Shown in pieces: positions 8,972-17,100 of a stretch of 64,000 nt of DNA; the stretch's first letter is position 1; each line of letters begins with the position of its first letter. Below the pieces are notes generated by a model. That model ran no database searches, had not been told where the DNA came from, and saw only the letters and a program-made list of their open reading frames with translations. Source of the DNA: CBDDFQ01 sp965227035 (lineage in GTDB: Bacteria; Pseudomonadota; Gammaproteobacteria; Burkholderiales; Burkholderiaceae_C). The position numbers and the translations under genes are program-made. The DNA lies in the NCBI GenBank assembly GCA_965227035.1, contig OZ245724.1, forward strand, positions 3,906,001 to 3,970,000, in the 5' to 3' direction.

Positions 8972-10180
8972 TCAGTTCTTCAACTGACCGTGCGGATCGA
9001 TGACGAATTTCACCGGCGCACCCGCATCGAACTGCGCATAGCCTTGCGGCGCTTCGTCGAGCGAAATCACCTTCACGCCAACGATGTCGGCAATGTTGAT
9101 GCGATCCCACAGGATGGCCTGCATCAGCTGGCGGTTGTATTGCATGACCGGCGTTTGCCCGGTCATGAAGCTGTGCGATTTCGCCCAGCCCAGGCCGAGA
9201 CGAATGCTCAGCGATCCGGTCTTCGCAGCCTTGTCCACGCCGCCTGGATCTTCCGTAACGTACAAGCCGGGAATGCCGATCTTGCCGGCAGCACGCGTGA
9301 TTTCCATCAGCGAATTCAGGACGGTTGCAGGCGCTTCGTGCTGAGCACCTTCATGACCATGTCCACGCGCTTCGAAGCCGACGGCATCGATCGCACTGTC
9401 GACTTCCGGCACGCCGAGGATAGCGGCGATCTGATCGGCCAGCGGCACGTCGGTCGACAGGTCGGCAGTTTCGAATCCGACCTTCTTTGCGTGAACAAGA
9501 CGCGCGGGATTCACATCTCCGACGATGACGACGGCCGCTCCAAGCAGTCTCGCCGATGCCGCTGCTGCAAGACCGACCGGTCCTGCACCTGCGACATAAA
9601 CCGTGCTGCCGGGACCGACGCCTGCAGTTACCGCGCCGTGATAGCCCGTGGGAAGAATGTCCGAGAGGCAGGTCAGATCGCGAATCTTGGCGCGGGCCTG
9701 ATCGCGATCGGGGAACTTGAGCAGGTTGAAGTCGGCGTACGGAACCATGACGTATTCGGCTTGACCGCCGACCCATCCGCCCATGTCCACGTATCCGTAA
9801 GCGCCACCGGGGCGCGATTCATTGACGGTCAGGCAAACGCCGGTCTGCCGTTCCTTGCACAGACGGCAACGACCGCATGCCACGTTGAACGGCACCGAGA
9901 CGATATCGCCGACTTCCATTTGCTCGACGTCCTTACCCGCCTCGATCACTTCGCCGGTGATTTCATGACCGAGCACCAGTCCTGCAGGTGCCGTCGTGCG
10001 ACCACGAACCATGTGCTGGTCGGAGCCGCAGATGTTGGTGGTAAGAACACGGAGAATCACGCCGTGATTCGCGGTACGACCGCGCGGGTTCAGCAGCTTC
10101 GGATAGTCGATGGCGCGAACCTCGACCTTGCCCTGCTCGACGTAAACCACGCCTCGGTTCGATGCATTGGATGTTGGCAT
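8972..10180 (-). CDS. fdhA: Zinc-dependent, glutathione-independent formaldehyde dehydrogenase
   Basis: 402 aa, close to Pseudomonas FdhA. The medium-chain dehydrogenase zinc residues are visible in TNICGSDQHM and GHEITGEV, the structural zinc cysteines in CGRCRLCKERQTGVC, and the NAD site in VYVAGAGPVGLAAA. The start is the ATG at 10180 (MPTSNASNRG) after AAGGAGACA; an upstream extension in the open frame looks non-coding. The enzyme oxidises formaldehyde to formate with NAD bound tightly. Placed among two Rieske oxygenase/reductase pairs, it most likely detoxifies formaldehyde released by O-demethylation. A large plus-strand frame over the same bases is antisense to it. Confidence 0.9.
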   Translation of the reverse strand: MPTSNASNRGVVYVEQGKVEVRAIDYPKLLNPRGRTANHGVILRVLTTNICGSDQHMVRGRTTAPAGLVLGHEITGEVIEAGKDVEQMEVGDIVSVPFNVACGRCRLCKERQTGVCLTVNESRPGGAYGYVDMGGWVGGQAEYVMVPYADFNLLKFPDRDQARAKIRDLTCLSDILPTGYHGAVTAGVGPGSTVYVAGAGPVGLAAAASARLLGAAVVIVGDVNPARLVHAKKVGFETADLSTDVPLADQIAAILGVPEVDSAIDAVGFEARGHGHEGAQHEAPATVLNSLMEITRAAGKIGIPGLYVTEDPGGVDKAAKTGSLSIRLGLGWAKSHSFMTGQTPVMQYNRQLMQAILWDRINIADIVGVKVISLDEAPQGYAQFDAGAPVKFVIDPHGQLKN

Positions 10181-10220
10181 GTTGTCTCCTTGTGTTGATC
10201 TTCTGTCGTGATGCAAGGGC

Positions 10221-10652
10221 TTAATCGCGATACAAAATAAATCGCGATTGCCTTTTCGAGATGCGCCAGCCTTCATCGGTCAGCGCAAAGTCGTCTTCGA
10301 ATTCCGCAAGCTTCTGGCTCGGCTCTGCGCGTCGGCCGAACGGCCCCGCTTCGTCTTTTGTGCTGCCTGCCCATACCAGGATGGTGCAAGTGCCATGCGC
10401 GGTCTTGTCACTTGTGATGTCGATGATCGAATTGGTCACGATGTGACGGCTGATTCGATCTGCCGGGCGCGATGCGTAGGAGGCTTTCACGGCGTCGCGA
10501 CCTTTTGCGCTGCCGGAGGGACGCACGAGTTCGCTATCGATCGTGAACAGCGCAGCCATCGAATCGAGATCGCCGTTGTCGATGCTGCGTACCGAACGAA
10601 CGACCAGATCGCGGCACGTTTCGATAGCAATGATTTTTTCTGCGGGAGTCAT
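10221..10652 (-). CDS. SnoaL-like (NTF2 fold) protein of the aromatic cluster
   Basis: About 143 aa with the pattern of a SnoaL-like NTF2-fold domain: an N-terminal helix (IIAIETCRDLVVRSVRSIDNGD), then MAALFTIDSELVRPSGSAKGR, and strands ending SQKLAEFEDDFALTDEGWRI. The ATG at 10652 is taken as start. A GTG at 10664, immediately after the ligA stop, would add four residues and is equally plausible for a coupled gene. Known members include small-molecule isomerases, dehydratases and oxygenase beta-like subunits. Its place between ligA and fdhA suggests a step on ring-cleavage or demethylation intermediates; no specific reaction can be assigned. Confidence 0.75.
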   Translation of the reverse strand: MTPAEKIIAIETCRDLVVRSVRSIDNGDLDSMAALFTIDSELVRPSGSAKGRDAVKASYASRPADRISRHIVTNSIIDITSDKTAHGTCTILVWAGSTKDEAGPFGRRAEPSQKLAEFEDDFALTDEGWRISKRQSRFILYRD

Positions 10653-10664
10653 GACGAATGGCAC

Positions 10665-11036
10665 TTAGCGAGCATCCGGCACTTGCCGCGTCTTCAGAAA
10701 ATCTTCGAAGCTTTCGCCGCGCATGATGGCGTAGACCTGCATGTTGCTCATCTTGGCAACGCGCGCAAATTTTTCGATCACGAAAAAGTTGGCGCCGTAC
10801 TGAACCAGGCCGAGCCAGTCCTGTCTGCGCACCAGGTCCTTCTCGACATCGTTCAACTGTGCTTCGGTCATGACCGCTTCCGGATCTGCATTGAAGCGAC
10901 TGCGCCATTCGGCGCGAATCATGTTCCAGAAAAACCGGTTGAGCTTGAGCGCTTTGTTGCTCACCTCGATGTCGAATACGTATGTGCCTTCCAGCTTGTC
11001 CATGCCAGCGAGCTGCGGATTCATCGTCGCGCTCAT
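10665..11036 (-). CDS. ligA: Protocatechuate 4,5-dioxygenase alpha subunit (LigA)
   Basis: 123 aa, the small all-helical alpha subunit of class III extradiol dioxygenases. The FNADPEAVMTEAQLNDVEKD and QDWLGLVQYGANFFVIEKFA segments and the final MRGESFEDFLKTRQ are LigA-like. It contributes to closing the active site of LigB. ATG at 11036 overlaps the ligB stop in an ATGA (11033-11036), as expected for a 1:1 complex. A gallate or 3-O-methylgallate dioxygenase subunit is also possible. Confidence 0.9.
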   Translation of the reverse strand: MSATMNPQLAGMDKLEGTYVFDIEVSNKALKLNRFFWNMIRAEWRSRFNADPEAVMTEAQLNDVEKDLVRRQDWLGLVQYGANFFVIEKFARVAKMSNMQVYAIMRGESFEDFLKTRQVPDAR

Positions 11037-11935
11037 GCGGGCACCTCGCCGGTCGGCACGATCTGTTCGAGCAGTCCTTTGACGACGCCGGATTTCTTCG
11101 GTACCTCTTCGTACAACACCACAGTCATGGCAGTGGTTGTCGCCAGATAGTAGTTCTGATGCAGCGTGCGAATCTCGCCGCCCAAGGCACCGCGCATCGC
11201 AAGCCACATGATCTGCTCGACGCTTTCCGCGCCACCGAGACGAACGAAGTCGGTATGCGTCATCTTGGTGAGGCTCTCAGGATCGTCCTGCAGCAAACGC
11301 AGGAATTCCATGTCCCATTCGGTGTTGTTGAAGCCGGTGCGTTCTCCATGAATCTGATGCGACAGACCGCCGGTGCCCACGATGACGACACGAAGATCTT
11401 CCGGATAAGACTCGATCGCGCGACGCACGGCCTGGCCGAGCTTGTAGCAGCGCTTCGCCGTCGGCAGAGGATATTGAAGAACGTTGATCGCGATAGGCAC
11501 CAGCGTTCCCGGCCAGTCGGGTTTATGCGGCCACAACAGCGGCAGCGGCGATGCGCATCCATGGTCGATCGGCTTTTCCTGGAACACGGTCAAATCGAAC
11601 TCGTCGTTGACCAGGCTTTGCGCAATGTGCGCCTGGAACTTCACGTCGCCTTTGATGTCTGGCAGACCACGCAGTCCTGCTCCTTCGTCGGCTATGGGAA
11701 AGCGCTCGCCCACACCCAGTGCAAAAGTGGGATACATGTCGAAGAAGAACGTAGTCGCGTGGTCGTTGTAGAAGAACACGAGCACATCGGCCTTCTGTTC
11801 TTCGAGCCATTTCGCGACCGGTTTGTAGCCATCGAACAAGGGAGCCCAGGCAGCCTCTTCCTGACGACCTTTGTCGTACGCGACTCCGATGGTTGGCACG
11901 TGCGAAGTGCCGATACCGCCAATAATTTTTGCCAT
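11033..11935 (-). CDS. ligB: Protocatechuate 4,5-dioxygenase beta subunit (LigB), class III extradiol ring-cleavage enzyme
   Basis: 300 aa, matching LigB (about 302 in Sphingobium). Likely iron ligands are His12 (GGIGTSH) and His59 (FFYNDHA), with a glutamate in GGAESVEQIMW (residues 235-244), and the catalytic histidine lies in GLSHQIHGE (His193 or His196). The enzyme opens protocatechuate, or a related trihydroxy or methoxy compound, between C4 and C5 with ferrous iron. It is encoded between the VanA-like oxygenase gene (37-base gap) and ligA, so demethylation and cleavage are co-transcribed. Exact substrate preference cannot be read from the sequence. Confidence 0.92.
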   Translation of the reverse strand: MAKIIGGIGTSHVPTIGVAYDKGRQEEAAWAPLFDGYKPVAKWLEEQKADVLVFFYNDHATTFFFDMYPTFALGVGERFPIADEGAGLRGLPDIKGDVKFQAHIAQSLVNDEFDLTVFQEKPIDHGCASPLPLLWPHKPDWPGTLVPIAINVLQYPLPTAKRCYKLGQAVRRAIESYPEDLRVVIVGTGGLSHQIHGERTGFNNTEWDMEFLRLLQDDPESLTKMTHTDFVRLGGAESVEQIMWLAMRGALGGEIRTLHQNYYLATTTAMTVVLYEEVPKKSGVVKGLLEQIVPTGEVPA

Positions 11936-11971
11936 GAATATTCCTGATCGGGACTGAATCGATATCGTTAT

Positions 11972-13081
11972 TTAAAACGAATATCCAGCTTCTGCGGCGG
12001 CACGGTTGTAAAGCACCCGGCGCATCAAAAGACCGGGTTTGTCCGGTGCGAAATTCAAATCGAATTGCGGTTGTTCGTCTTTGGTGACCACTTCCAGAAT
12101 CCACTCGAGTGCATCGACGTCTTCCAGATAAGCCTGGGTCGAGGCGTCGTAAAGAAACTTGTCCGCCGCTTCGTCTTTGAGCTTGAAGTTCCGCGAGTTG
12201 AACCACCAGTAATGAATCGTCCCGTTGGTTTCGGGGGTCATCAGATGCGTGATGTTGAAGCGGTAAACGGAAGGCCGACCCGGCTCCGGGTTGTGATCCA
12301 CGATTTGTGCGAACGCGGTGTGAATCGCGGGCGATGCGAAGCGTGCTTCCGACAGCCGGTCGACCGGCTTGCCGACAATTTCAGCCGGCACACCGTAGAT
12401 CCCAGGAGGCGGTGAGTTCTTCAGGATGCGATCGATGATCACGACCTCGCCTTCCTGACGAACATCGAGCTTCGATCTTGCGTATTCGGGCGTGCCGACC
12501 GTGCCGGGATGAAGGAAGGGAAAGTGGGTTTGATCGAGAAGGTTCTCGTGCATGGACACGTAGTCGGTCTTCATGTGGAACGAGCCTGTGACGCTGGCCC
12601 ATTCGGGCGAGCTCAGCCAGTGGGTGTCCGGAATCAGCTCTTCCTTGGCCATGTCCGGATCGCCCATCCAGATCCATACGAGAGGCGCGCGTTCGATGAT
12701 GGGAAAGCTGCGAACGTTCGCGTTGGTCGGAACGATAGGCATCGAAGGCATCTGCGTGCAACGACCGGATTGATCGAACTGCATGCCGTGATATCCGCAT
12801 ACCAGTGTGTCGCCGACCAGCTTGCCCTTGGCAAGCGGGAAAGAGCGATGCGGACAACGATTGCGCACGGCTGCCGGCTTGCCATCGAGCGTGCGATACA
12901 GCGCGACATCGACGCCAAGAAATCGGCGCGCGATGATGTCGCGAGAGATTTCGGTGGAAAGCCCTGCGACGTACCAGGCGTCGCGCACCAGAGGCGTGTC
13001 CTGGTTTGCGTAGCCACCGGGCTCCATTGGCGCAGTCATCATGGCGCGAGGGATCTGTGTGGAAATAGCGGTTTCGGTCAT
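11972..13081 (-). CDS. vanA: Rieske non-haem iron oxygenase, vanillate O-demethylase VanA-like
   Basis: 369 aa. Rieske ligands are Cys76 and His78 (RNRCPHRS) and Cys95 and His98 (CGYHGM). The mononuclear iron site is Asp183, His186 and His191 in NLLDQTHFPFLH. This layout is that of VanA-type demethylases, which convert vanillate to protocatechuate and release formaldehyde. The VanB-like reductase gene lies 19 bases upstream and ligBA follow downstream, so its product can feed ring cleavage directly. The gene symbol rests on family and context: the GntR gene and operators next to the cluster also look like the van system. Syringate or another methoxyarene may be the true substrate. Confidence 0.85.
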   Translation of the reverse strand: MTETAISTQIPRAMMTAPMEPGGYANQDTPLVRDAWYVAGLSTEISRDIIARRFLGVDVALYRTLDGKPAAVRNRCPHRSFPLAKGKLVGDTLVCGYHGMQFDQSGRCTQMPSMPIVPTNANVRSFPIIERAPLVWIWMGDPDMAKEELIPDTHWLSSPEWASVTGSFHMKTDYVSMHENLLDQTHFPFLHPGTVGTPEYARSKLDVRQEGEVVIIDRILKNSPPPGIYGVPAEIVGKPVDRLSEARFASPAIHTAFAQIVDHNPEPGRPSVYRFNITHLMTPETNGTIHYWWFNSRNFKLKDEAADKFLYDASTQAYLEDVDALEWILEVVTKDEQPQFDLNFAPDKPGLLMRRVLYNRAAAEAGYSF

Positions 13082-13100
13082 GTGATCTCCTTCGGCTTTA

Positions 13101-14096
13101 TCAAGCGTCTAGAACAAGTGTTTGGCCGCGAGTGCGCGACACGCAAATGCAAAGTGTCTTGCCCGACGCTTTGTCGTCATCTGACAGGAAGCGATCGTGA
13201 TGATCGATAGGACCGTCGGCTTCGAGTACGGTCATTGGGCACAGACCGCATTCGCCTCGACGGCAATCGAAGAGGGCGGGAACACCGGCCGCGGTAATCG
13301 CATCGAGGATGGTGGTGTCCCGACCGACGTGAATCGTGCGGCCCAACTTTTTTAGCTGGACGTTGAACGCGACTTCGTTACCAGTCGGGCCTGAAGCGAA
13401 CAGCTCGCTGTGGACATGATCTGCCGGCCATCCCAACTTTTTTGCTGTCGCACGAGCCGCATCGACCATCGGCGTCGGGCCGCATACGTACACGTGCGTG
13501 CCTTCGGGCTGGGCGAGCAGAAGCGCTTTCAGATCGACGTGCGTCACCGGACCGTTCAGGCCTGCGGGGTGGCTCTCGTGAATGGTCACGCGAGATCCTG
13601 CGAGTTCTTTGACTTCATCGACCAATGCCATATCTGCGATCGATCGGCCGGCATAGACCATGCTGAAAGGCGCGTCGCGTTTAACAACGCTGCGTAGCAT
13701 CGAATAGATCGGCGTGATGCCGATGCCGCCTGCAATCAGGAGCACGTTGGGATCCCGGCGACCCAGGGCGAAATTCATCTTCGGCACCGAAATCTGCAGG
13801 CGGGTGCCGACCGCGAAACTGTCGTGAATGTGGGCAGACCCACGCTGGCGGTCTTCGCGTTGAACTGCAACCCGGTAGGTGTTGGAGGGGTCGTCGACCA
13901 AGCCGTGGCCGCCCAGTAATGAGTAATGCCGAACTATCGGGCCGCTCACGGGCGAAGTGGTGTGCAACTCGATGTGGGATCCCGGCTCGCAGCGTTCCAT
14001 GGCCGATCCGTCGACGCTGGTCAGCAAATACTCGCGAATGCGCGGCGCCAACTGGCGCACGGCACTCACTTCGACGTCGACATTTCGTCTGCTCAC
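13101..14096 (-). CDS. vanB: PDR/VanB family oxidoreductase, first gene of the aromatic cluster
   Basis: 331 aa from a GTG at 14096 (VSRRNVDVEV). I chose it because GAGGAAAG stands six or so bases before it; the open frame continues to 14192 but that stretch is Gln- and His-rich and holds the likely operator. Domains in order: flavin barrel with RHYS (56-59), NAD domain with AGGIGITPIYSMLRS (122-136) and CGPTPMVDAA (205-214), ferredoxin domain with Cys278, Cys283, Cys286 and Cys316. It supplies electrons to the VanA-like oxygenase encoded next. Transcription starts from the spacer facing the divergent GntR gene. Confidence 0.88.
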   Translation of the reverse strand: MSRRNVDVEVSAVRQLAPRIREYLLTSVDGSAMERCEPGSHIELHTTSPVSGPIVRHYSLLGGHGLVDDPSNTYRVAVQREDRQRGSAHIHDSFAVGTRLQISVPKMNFALGRRDPNVLLIAGGIGITPIYSMLRSVVKRDAPFSMVYAGRSIADMALVDEVKELAGSRVTIHESHPAGLNGPVTHVDLKALLLAQPEGTHVYVCGPTPMVDAARATAKKLGWPADHVHSELFASGPTGNEVAFNVQLKKLGRTIHVGRDTTILDAITAAGVPALFDCRRGECGLCPMTVLEADGPIDHHDRFLSDDDKASGKTLCICVSRTRGQTLVLDA

Positions 14097-14180
14097 TCTG
14101 CTTTCCTCGTGGGTTGTCTCTGGGCGATGCTGCTGTTTTAATGTTTTTGGGCGGTTCTGTTCCGCAATGGACTGATTATG

Positions 14181-14194
14181 ATTGGATCCCAAAC
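14181..14194. promoter_or_regulatory. VanR-type operator, copy 1 (ATTGGATCCCAAAC)
   Basis: The core ATTGGATCC matches nine bases of the VanR operator I recall from Caulobacter (ATTGGATCCAAT), with one extra C before the AA. It lies about 85 bases before the vanB-like start and next to a GntR gene, as a repressor site should. Confidence 0.6.
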
Positions 14195-14232
14195 TGACGA
14201 ATAATAGGGTTAACCACTACCAATTACAAGCA

Positions 14233-14259
14233 TACGGGATCCCAAATTCGGATCCCGTA
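14233..14259. promoter_or_regulatory. Perfect 10-bp inverted repeat in the vanB-vanR spacer, probable operator
   Basis: TACGGGATCC at 14233-14242 and its exact complement GGATCCCGTA at 14250-14259 flank seven bases. The repeat contains the same GGATCC core as the first site and lies between the two divergent promoters, about 78 bases before the GntR start. It could be a second operator serving autoregulation, or a hairpin in the leader of the GntR gene. Confidence 0.6.
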
Positions 14260-14336
14260 GATGCTTTTGCGAAGACGCCGCTTTGCCGGGTAACAATGCA
14301 CGCCATGCATTCGCACCTTTCGACCAGGGCCTTCCC

Positions 14337-15053
14337 ATGAGCGGGCAGACCACCACCATGCTCCATGTGAGGGAGATGATTCTTCGCGGGGAGCTGCGTC
14401 CCGGCGAGCGTGTCCGCGAGGCCGAACTGGCGGCCAAACTGGGCATCTCGCGAATGCCGATTCGCCAGGCGCTACCCGCCTTGGCGTTGGAAGGATTGCT
14501 CGTCCGATCTGGCAGCAAAGGTTTCGCGGTCCGCGAATTCAGCGACAAGGAGTGCCTCGAGGCGCTTCATCTGCGAGCCTCTCTTGAAGGGCTGGCGGCA
14601 CGCGCCCTGGCCCAGCAGGGAGCACCCAAAAAACTCATCGCGCAGCTTCGGGAATGCCTTGCCGAAGGCGATGAAATATTCAAGAACCGGGTCATCAGCG
14701 AAGGCGACGAGACCCGGTACGCCGAGATGAACGCGCGCTTTCACACCCTGATTCTGGAAGGAGCGAACATGCCGCTGCTGATGTCATTGGTGTCGCGCTG
14801 CAACGTCGTGCCGTTTACCGATCCGTTGTCGATCGTGTTTTCGCTGGAAGATCAGAAGCACGCATTCAACCTGCTGTTCTACGCACACCGGCAGCATCAC
14901 GGCATCGTCAGCGCGATCGAGCAGGGGCTGACCGAGCGGGCCGAATTTCTGTTTCGCGAACACGCGTTTGCGCAGGAGCAAAGCCAGGGACTCGACACAT
15001 CGTCGAGGCAAAGACACGCGGCGCCTGCGCTTCGTCAGGTGAACCAGGGCTGA
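14337..15053 (+). CDS. vanR: GntR-family (FCD) transcriptional regulator, VanR-like
   Basis: About 238 aa from the ATG at 14337 (MSGQTTTMLHVREMIL); a TTG 54 bases earlier would extend it. The N-terminal winged helix is typical GntR: LRPGERVREAELAAKLGISR, then PIRQALPALALEGLLV and a GFAVREF wing. The C-terminal all-helical FCD domain (LHLRASLEGLAARALA, ARFHTLILEGANMPLL) binds a carboxylate ligand, often through a metal. It is divergent from the vanB-like gene, and the spacer carries VanR-type sites. It is therefore expected to repress the cluster until vanillate or a related acid binds. The gene name is inferred from these sites. Confidence 0.85.
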   Translation: MSGQTTTMLHVREMILRGELRPGERVREAELAAKLGISRMPIRQALPALALEGLLVRSGSKGFAVREFSDKECLEALHLRASLEGLAARALAQQGAPKKLIAQLRECLAEGDEIFKNRVISEGDETRYAEMNARFHTLILEGANMPLLMSLVSRCNVVPFTDPLSIVFSLEDQKHAFNLLFYAHRQHHGIVSAIEQGLTERAEFLFREHAFAQEQSQGLDTSSRQRHAAPALRQVNQG

Positions 15054-15112
15054 CAATTGCAGCAAGCGATCAAATCGATGCGGTCCTTGGCACAGAAAAT
15101 GGAGCACTAGTC

Positions 15113-15973
15113 TTGACGATAGATATCAAGGAAATGGGGCGTACCGATCCCGTTCAGGTGGTGGCGAAGTTCGAAGCAACCGCAACCAAACACAACCAGC
15201 CCTGCGAAGGCGGACACATCGTCTGGCGCTCGTGGGGATCGCCGCAGTACGAACCGTTGGTGCTGTTTCATGGCGGTCACGGCAGCTGGACTCACTGGAT
15301 TCGCAACATCGACGAGCTTTCGAAAACCCGGAATGTGTGGGTTCCCGATTTGCCTGGCTTCGGCGAATCGAGCGCGATTCCCGGTGCACTCGACGCCGAT
15401 TCGGTTCACCCTGCAATGGGCGAGGCGCTGAAAGAAATTTTTCCGAATCGACCTGTCGATGTCGTTGGGTTCTCGTTCGGCGGAATGGTGGGAAGTTTCG
15501 TCGCGGCGAATTTTCCGGAACAGGTGAAGACACTCACATTGGTAGGCGCGCCCGGCCTTGGGATCACGCAGGGACCACTCGAAGGATTGATAGGCGTGAA
15601 GCATCTGACCGATGCCGCAGAAATCGAAAACGCGCATCGACACAACCTTTCCGTGCTGATGCTGGCCAATCCGGATTCGATAGACGCACTGGCTCTATAT
15701 TTGCAAACCAACAATGTCGCGGCTGATCGCTTGCCGCGTCGCCGCATGTCGCAGACAGATGTGGTTGTACAGCTGCAGACGAAGTGGAAGTGCCCGGTGT
15801 TCGGTATCTGGGGGCGCAAGGATCGGCTCTACGAAGGCAAGATCGATTTGATAAAGGGCGCTTTGAGCAAGTGCGATCTGCGTGAACTGGTACTCATCGA
15901 CGGCGCGGGTCACTGGGTTCAGTACGAGAAGAGCGAAGAGTTCAACGCGACCCTCAAGCGACTGATCGGTTGA
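15113..15973 (+). CDS. Alpha/beta hydrolase
   Basis: 286 aa with the alpha/beta hydrolase fold: oxyanion segment LVLFHGGHGSWTHW, nucleophile elbow GFSFGG with Ser121, acid Asp237 in WGRKDRL, and His267 in GAGHWVQYE. The triad is complete. The start is uncertain: a TTG at 15113 follows GGAGCAC, and an ATG occurs seven codons in. It lies 60 bases after the GntR gene in the same direction, so it may hydrolyse an aromatic ester or a ring-cleavage product in the same catabolism. The sequence alone does not separate esterase from C-C hydrolase. Confidence 0.82.
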   Translation: MTIDIKEMGRTDPVQVVAKFEATATKHNQPCEGGHIVWRSWGSPQYEPLVLFHGGHGSWTHWIRNIDELSKTRNVWVPDLPGFGESSAIPGALDADSVHPAMGEALKEIFPNRPVDVVGFSFGGMVGSFVAANFPEQVKTLTLVGAPGLGITQGPLEGLIGVKHLTDAAEIENAHRHNLSVLMLANPDSIDALALYLQTNNVAADRLPRRRMSQTDVVVQLQTKWKCPVFGIWGRKDRLYEGKIDLIKGALSKCDLRELVLIDGAGHWVQYEKSEEFNATLKRLIG

Positions 15974-16000
15974 ATGGCTGCTGCCAACCGTCGGTGCGCT

Positions 16001-17017
16001 TTATGCGGGGTCTGACGGCGTGGCCACGAATGCCATCTCTTCTTTCTTCACATACCGTCGCAGGTTCGCCAAGAACATCTCTTCGGTTCTACTGACGAAC
16101 CCGATGGAAGATGCGGCGCTATGGGCCGAGATGATGCTGTTGGGTGCAGTCCACCAGGGTGAGTCTGCGGGTAGCGGTTCTTCCACGAAGACATCGCTGT
16201 AGACACCGGCCAGCGCGCCGGTTTCCAGCGCCGTGAACAGCGCGGGTTCATCGACAATTTCCCCGCGAGAAATGTTGATCAGATGCGCGCCCTTCGGCAA
16301 GGCTTCAAGAAATTCCGTGTTCACCAGATTTCTGGTCTGCGGAGTAGCAGGGCAGGCGATCATGACCCAATCGACCGTAGGAAGGACCCGGCGGATATCG
16401 TCGAATCCGATCACCTCGTCGAAATGTTCATGCGGCGCCACTTTGCGCCTGACCCCCGTCACCCGGAGCCCGATGGCTTTGCAGGTACGAGCTATGGATT
16501 CCCCGATAGGCCCCATGCCGACAACCAGAGCATGAGATCCGTCCAGATCGGGCGGGGCTTTCGCGTCGCGCAACGTAATCCACTGCCGATTGCGCTGCGT
16601 CTCGAACCAGTGCGGAAAGCCACGCGCCAATGCGAGCATGCCGCCGATTGCGTTCTGCGCTACCGCCTGGGCATTCGCGCCCGATGAGGTGGTGACGGTG
16701 ACGCCGCGCTTCATCGCGCGCTGCAGCAGGGGCCGGTCGGTACCTGCCGAGCAGGTGTGCATCCATTTGAGGTTTTTCGCGCTGTCGCCTGCGTCGGTGA
16801 AAGCCGCGAGTCGCGCATTGGGCGATCCCTTGTTGCTCTCGCCCATGAGATCCGCTGAAAGAAACGAAATTTGAATCCGGGAAATTTCGTCAGCAGTGAG
16901 TGATGTAGGGCCGTCGCAAAGAAACAATTCGCATGCCGGTCCGACGATGCTGCGAATGGTGTCGCCATGCTTTTGAGCCACGGGAGAAGAGATGAGAACG
17001 CCGATGGAATCTTTCAT
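16001..17017 (-). CDS. D-2-hydroxyacid dehydrogenase, NAD(P)-dependent
   Basis: 338 aa. The Rossmann motif reads VVGMGPIGESIA. INISRGEIVDEPAL carries the conserved Arg of the family, and SAHSAASS stands near the usual catalytic His region. ACPATPQTRNLV and DVFVEEPLP are further family marks. It reduces a 2-keto acid to a D-hydroxy acid or the reverse. It lies 83 bases downstream of the SDR gene of the phhA operon, so an aromatic keto acid such as phenylpyruvate is conceivable but not shown. It converges with the hydrolase gene, with 27 bases between them. Confidence 0.85.
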   Translation of the reverse strand: MKDSIGVLISSPVAQKHGDTIRSIVGPACELFLCDGPTSLTADEISRIQISFLSADLMGESNKGSPNARLAAFTDAGDSAKNLKWMHTCSAGTDRPLLQRAMKRGVTVTTSSGANAQAVAQNAIGGMLALARGFPHWFETQRNRQWITLRDAKAPPDLDGSHALVVGMGPIGESIARTCKAIGLRVTGVRRKVAPHEHFDEVIGFDDIRRVLPTVDWVMIACPATPQTRNLVNTEFLEALPKGAHLINISRGEIVDEPALFTALETGALAGVYSDVFVEEPLPADSPWWTAPNSIISAHSAASSIGFVSRTEEMFLANLRRYVKKEEMAFVATPSDPA

Positions 17018-17100
17018 CTGAACGAGTATGCCGGGACTTGAAATGCGGCGTGCAAGGTCGGGATTCGTTCACCGGCGAGCGGCTAATGCTAGACGAGCCG

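Noticed and set aside
8840..10198. 452-codon plus-strand frame
   Set aside because: Antisense to the formaldehyde dehydrogenase gene; its translation has no family features and is rich in His, Arg and Asp, as expected of a shadow frame.
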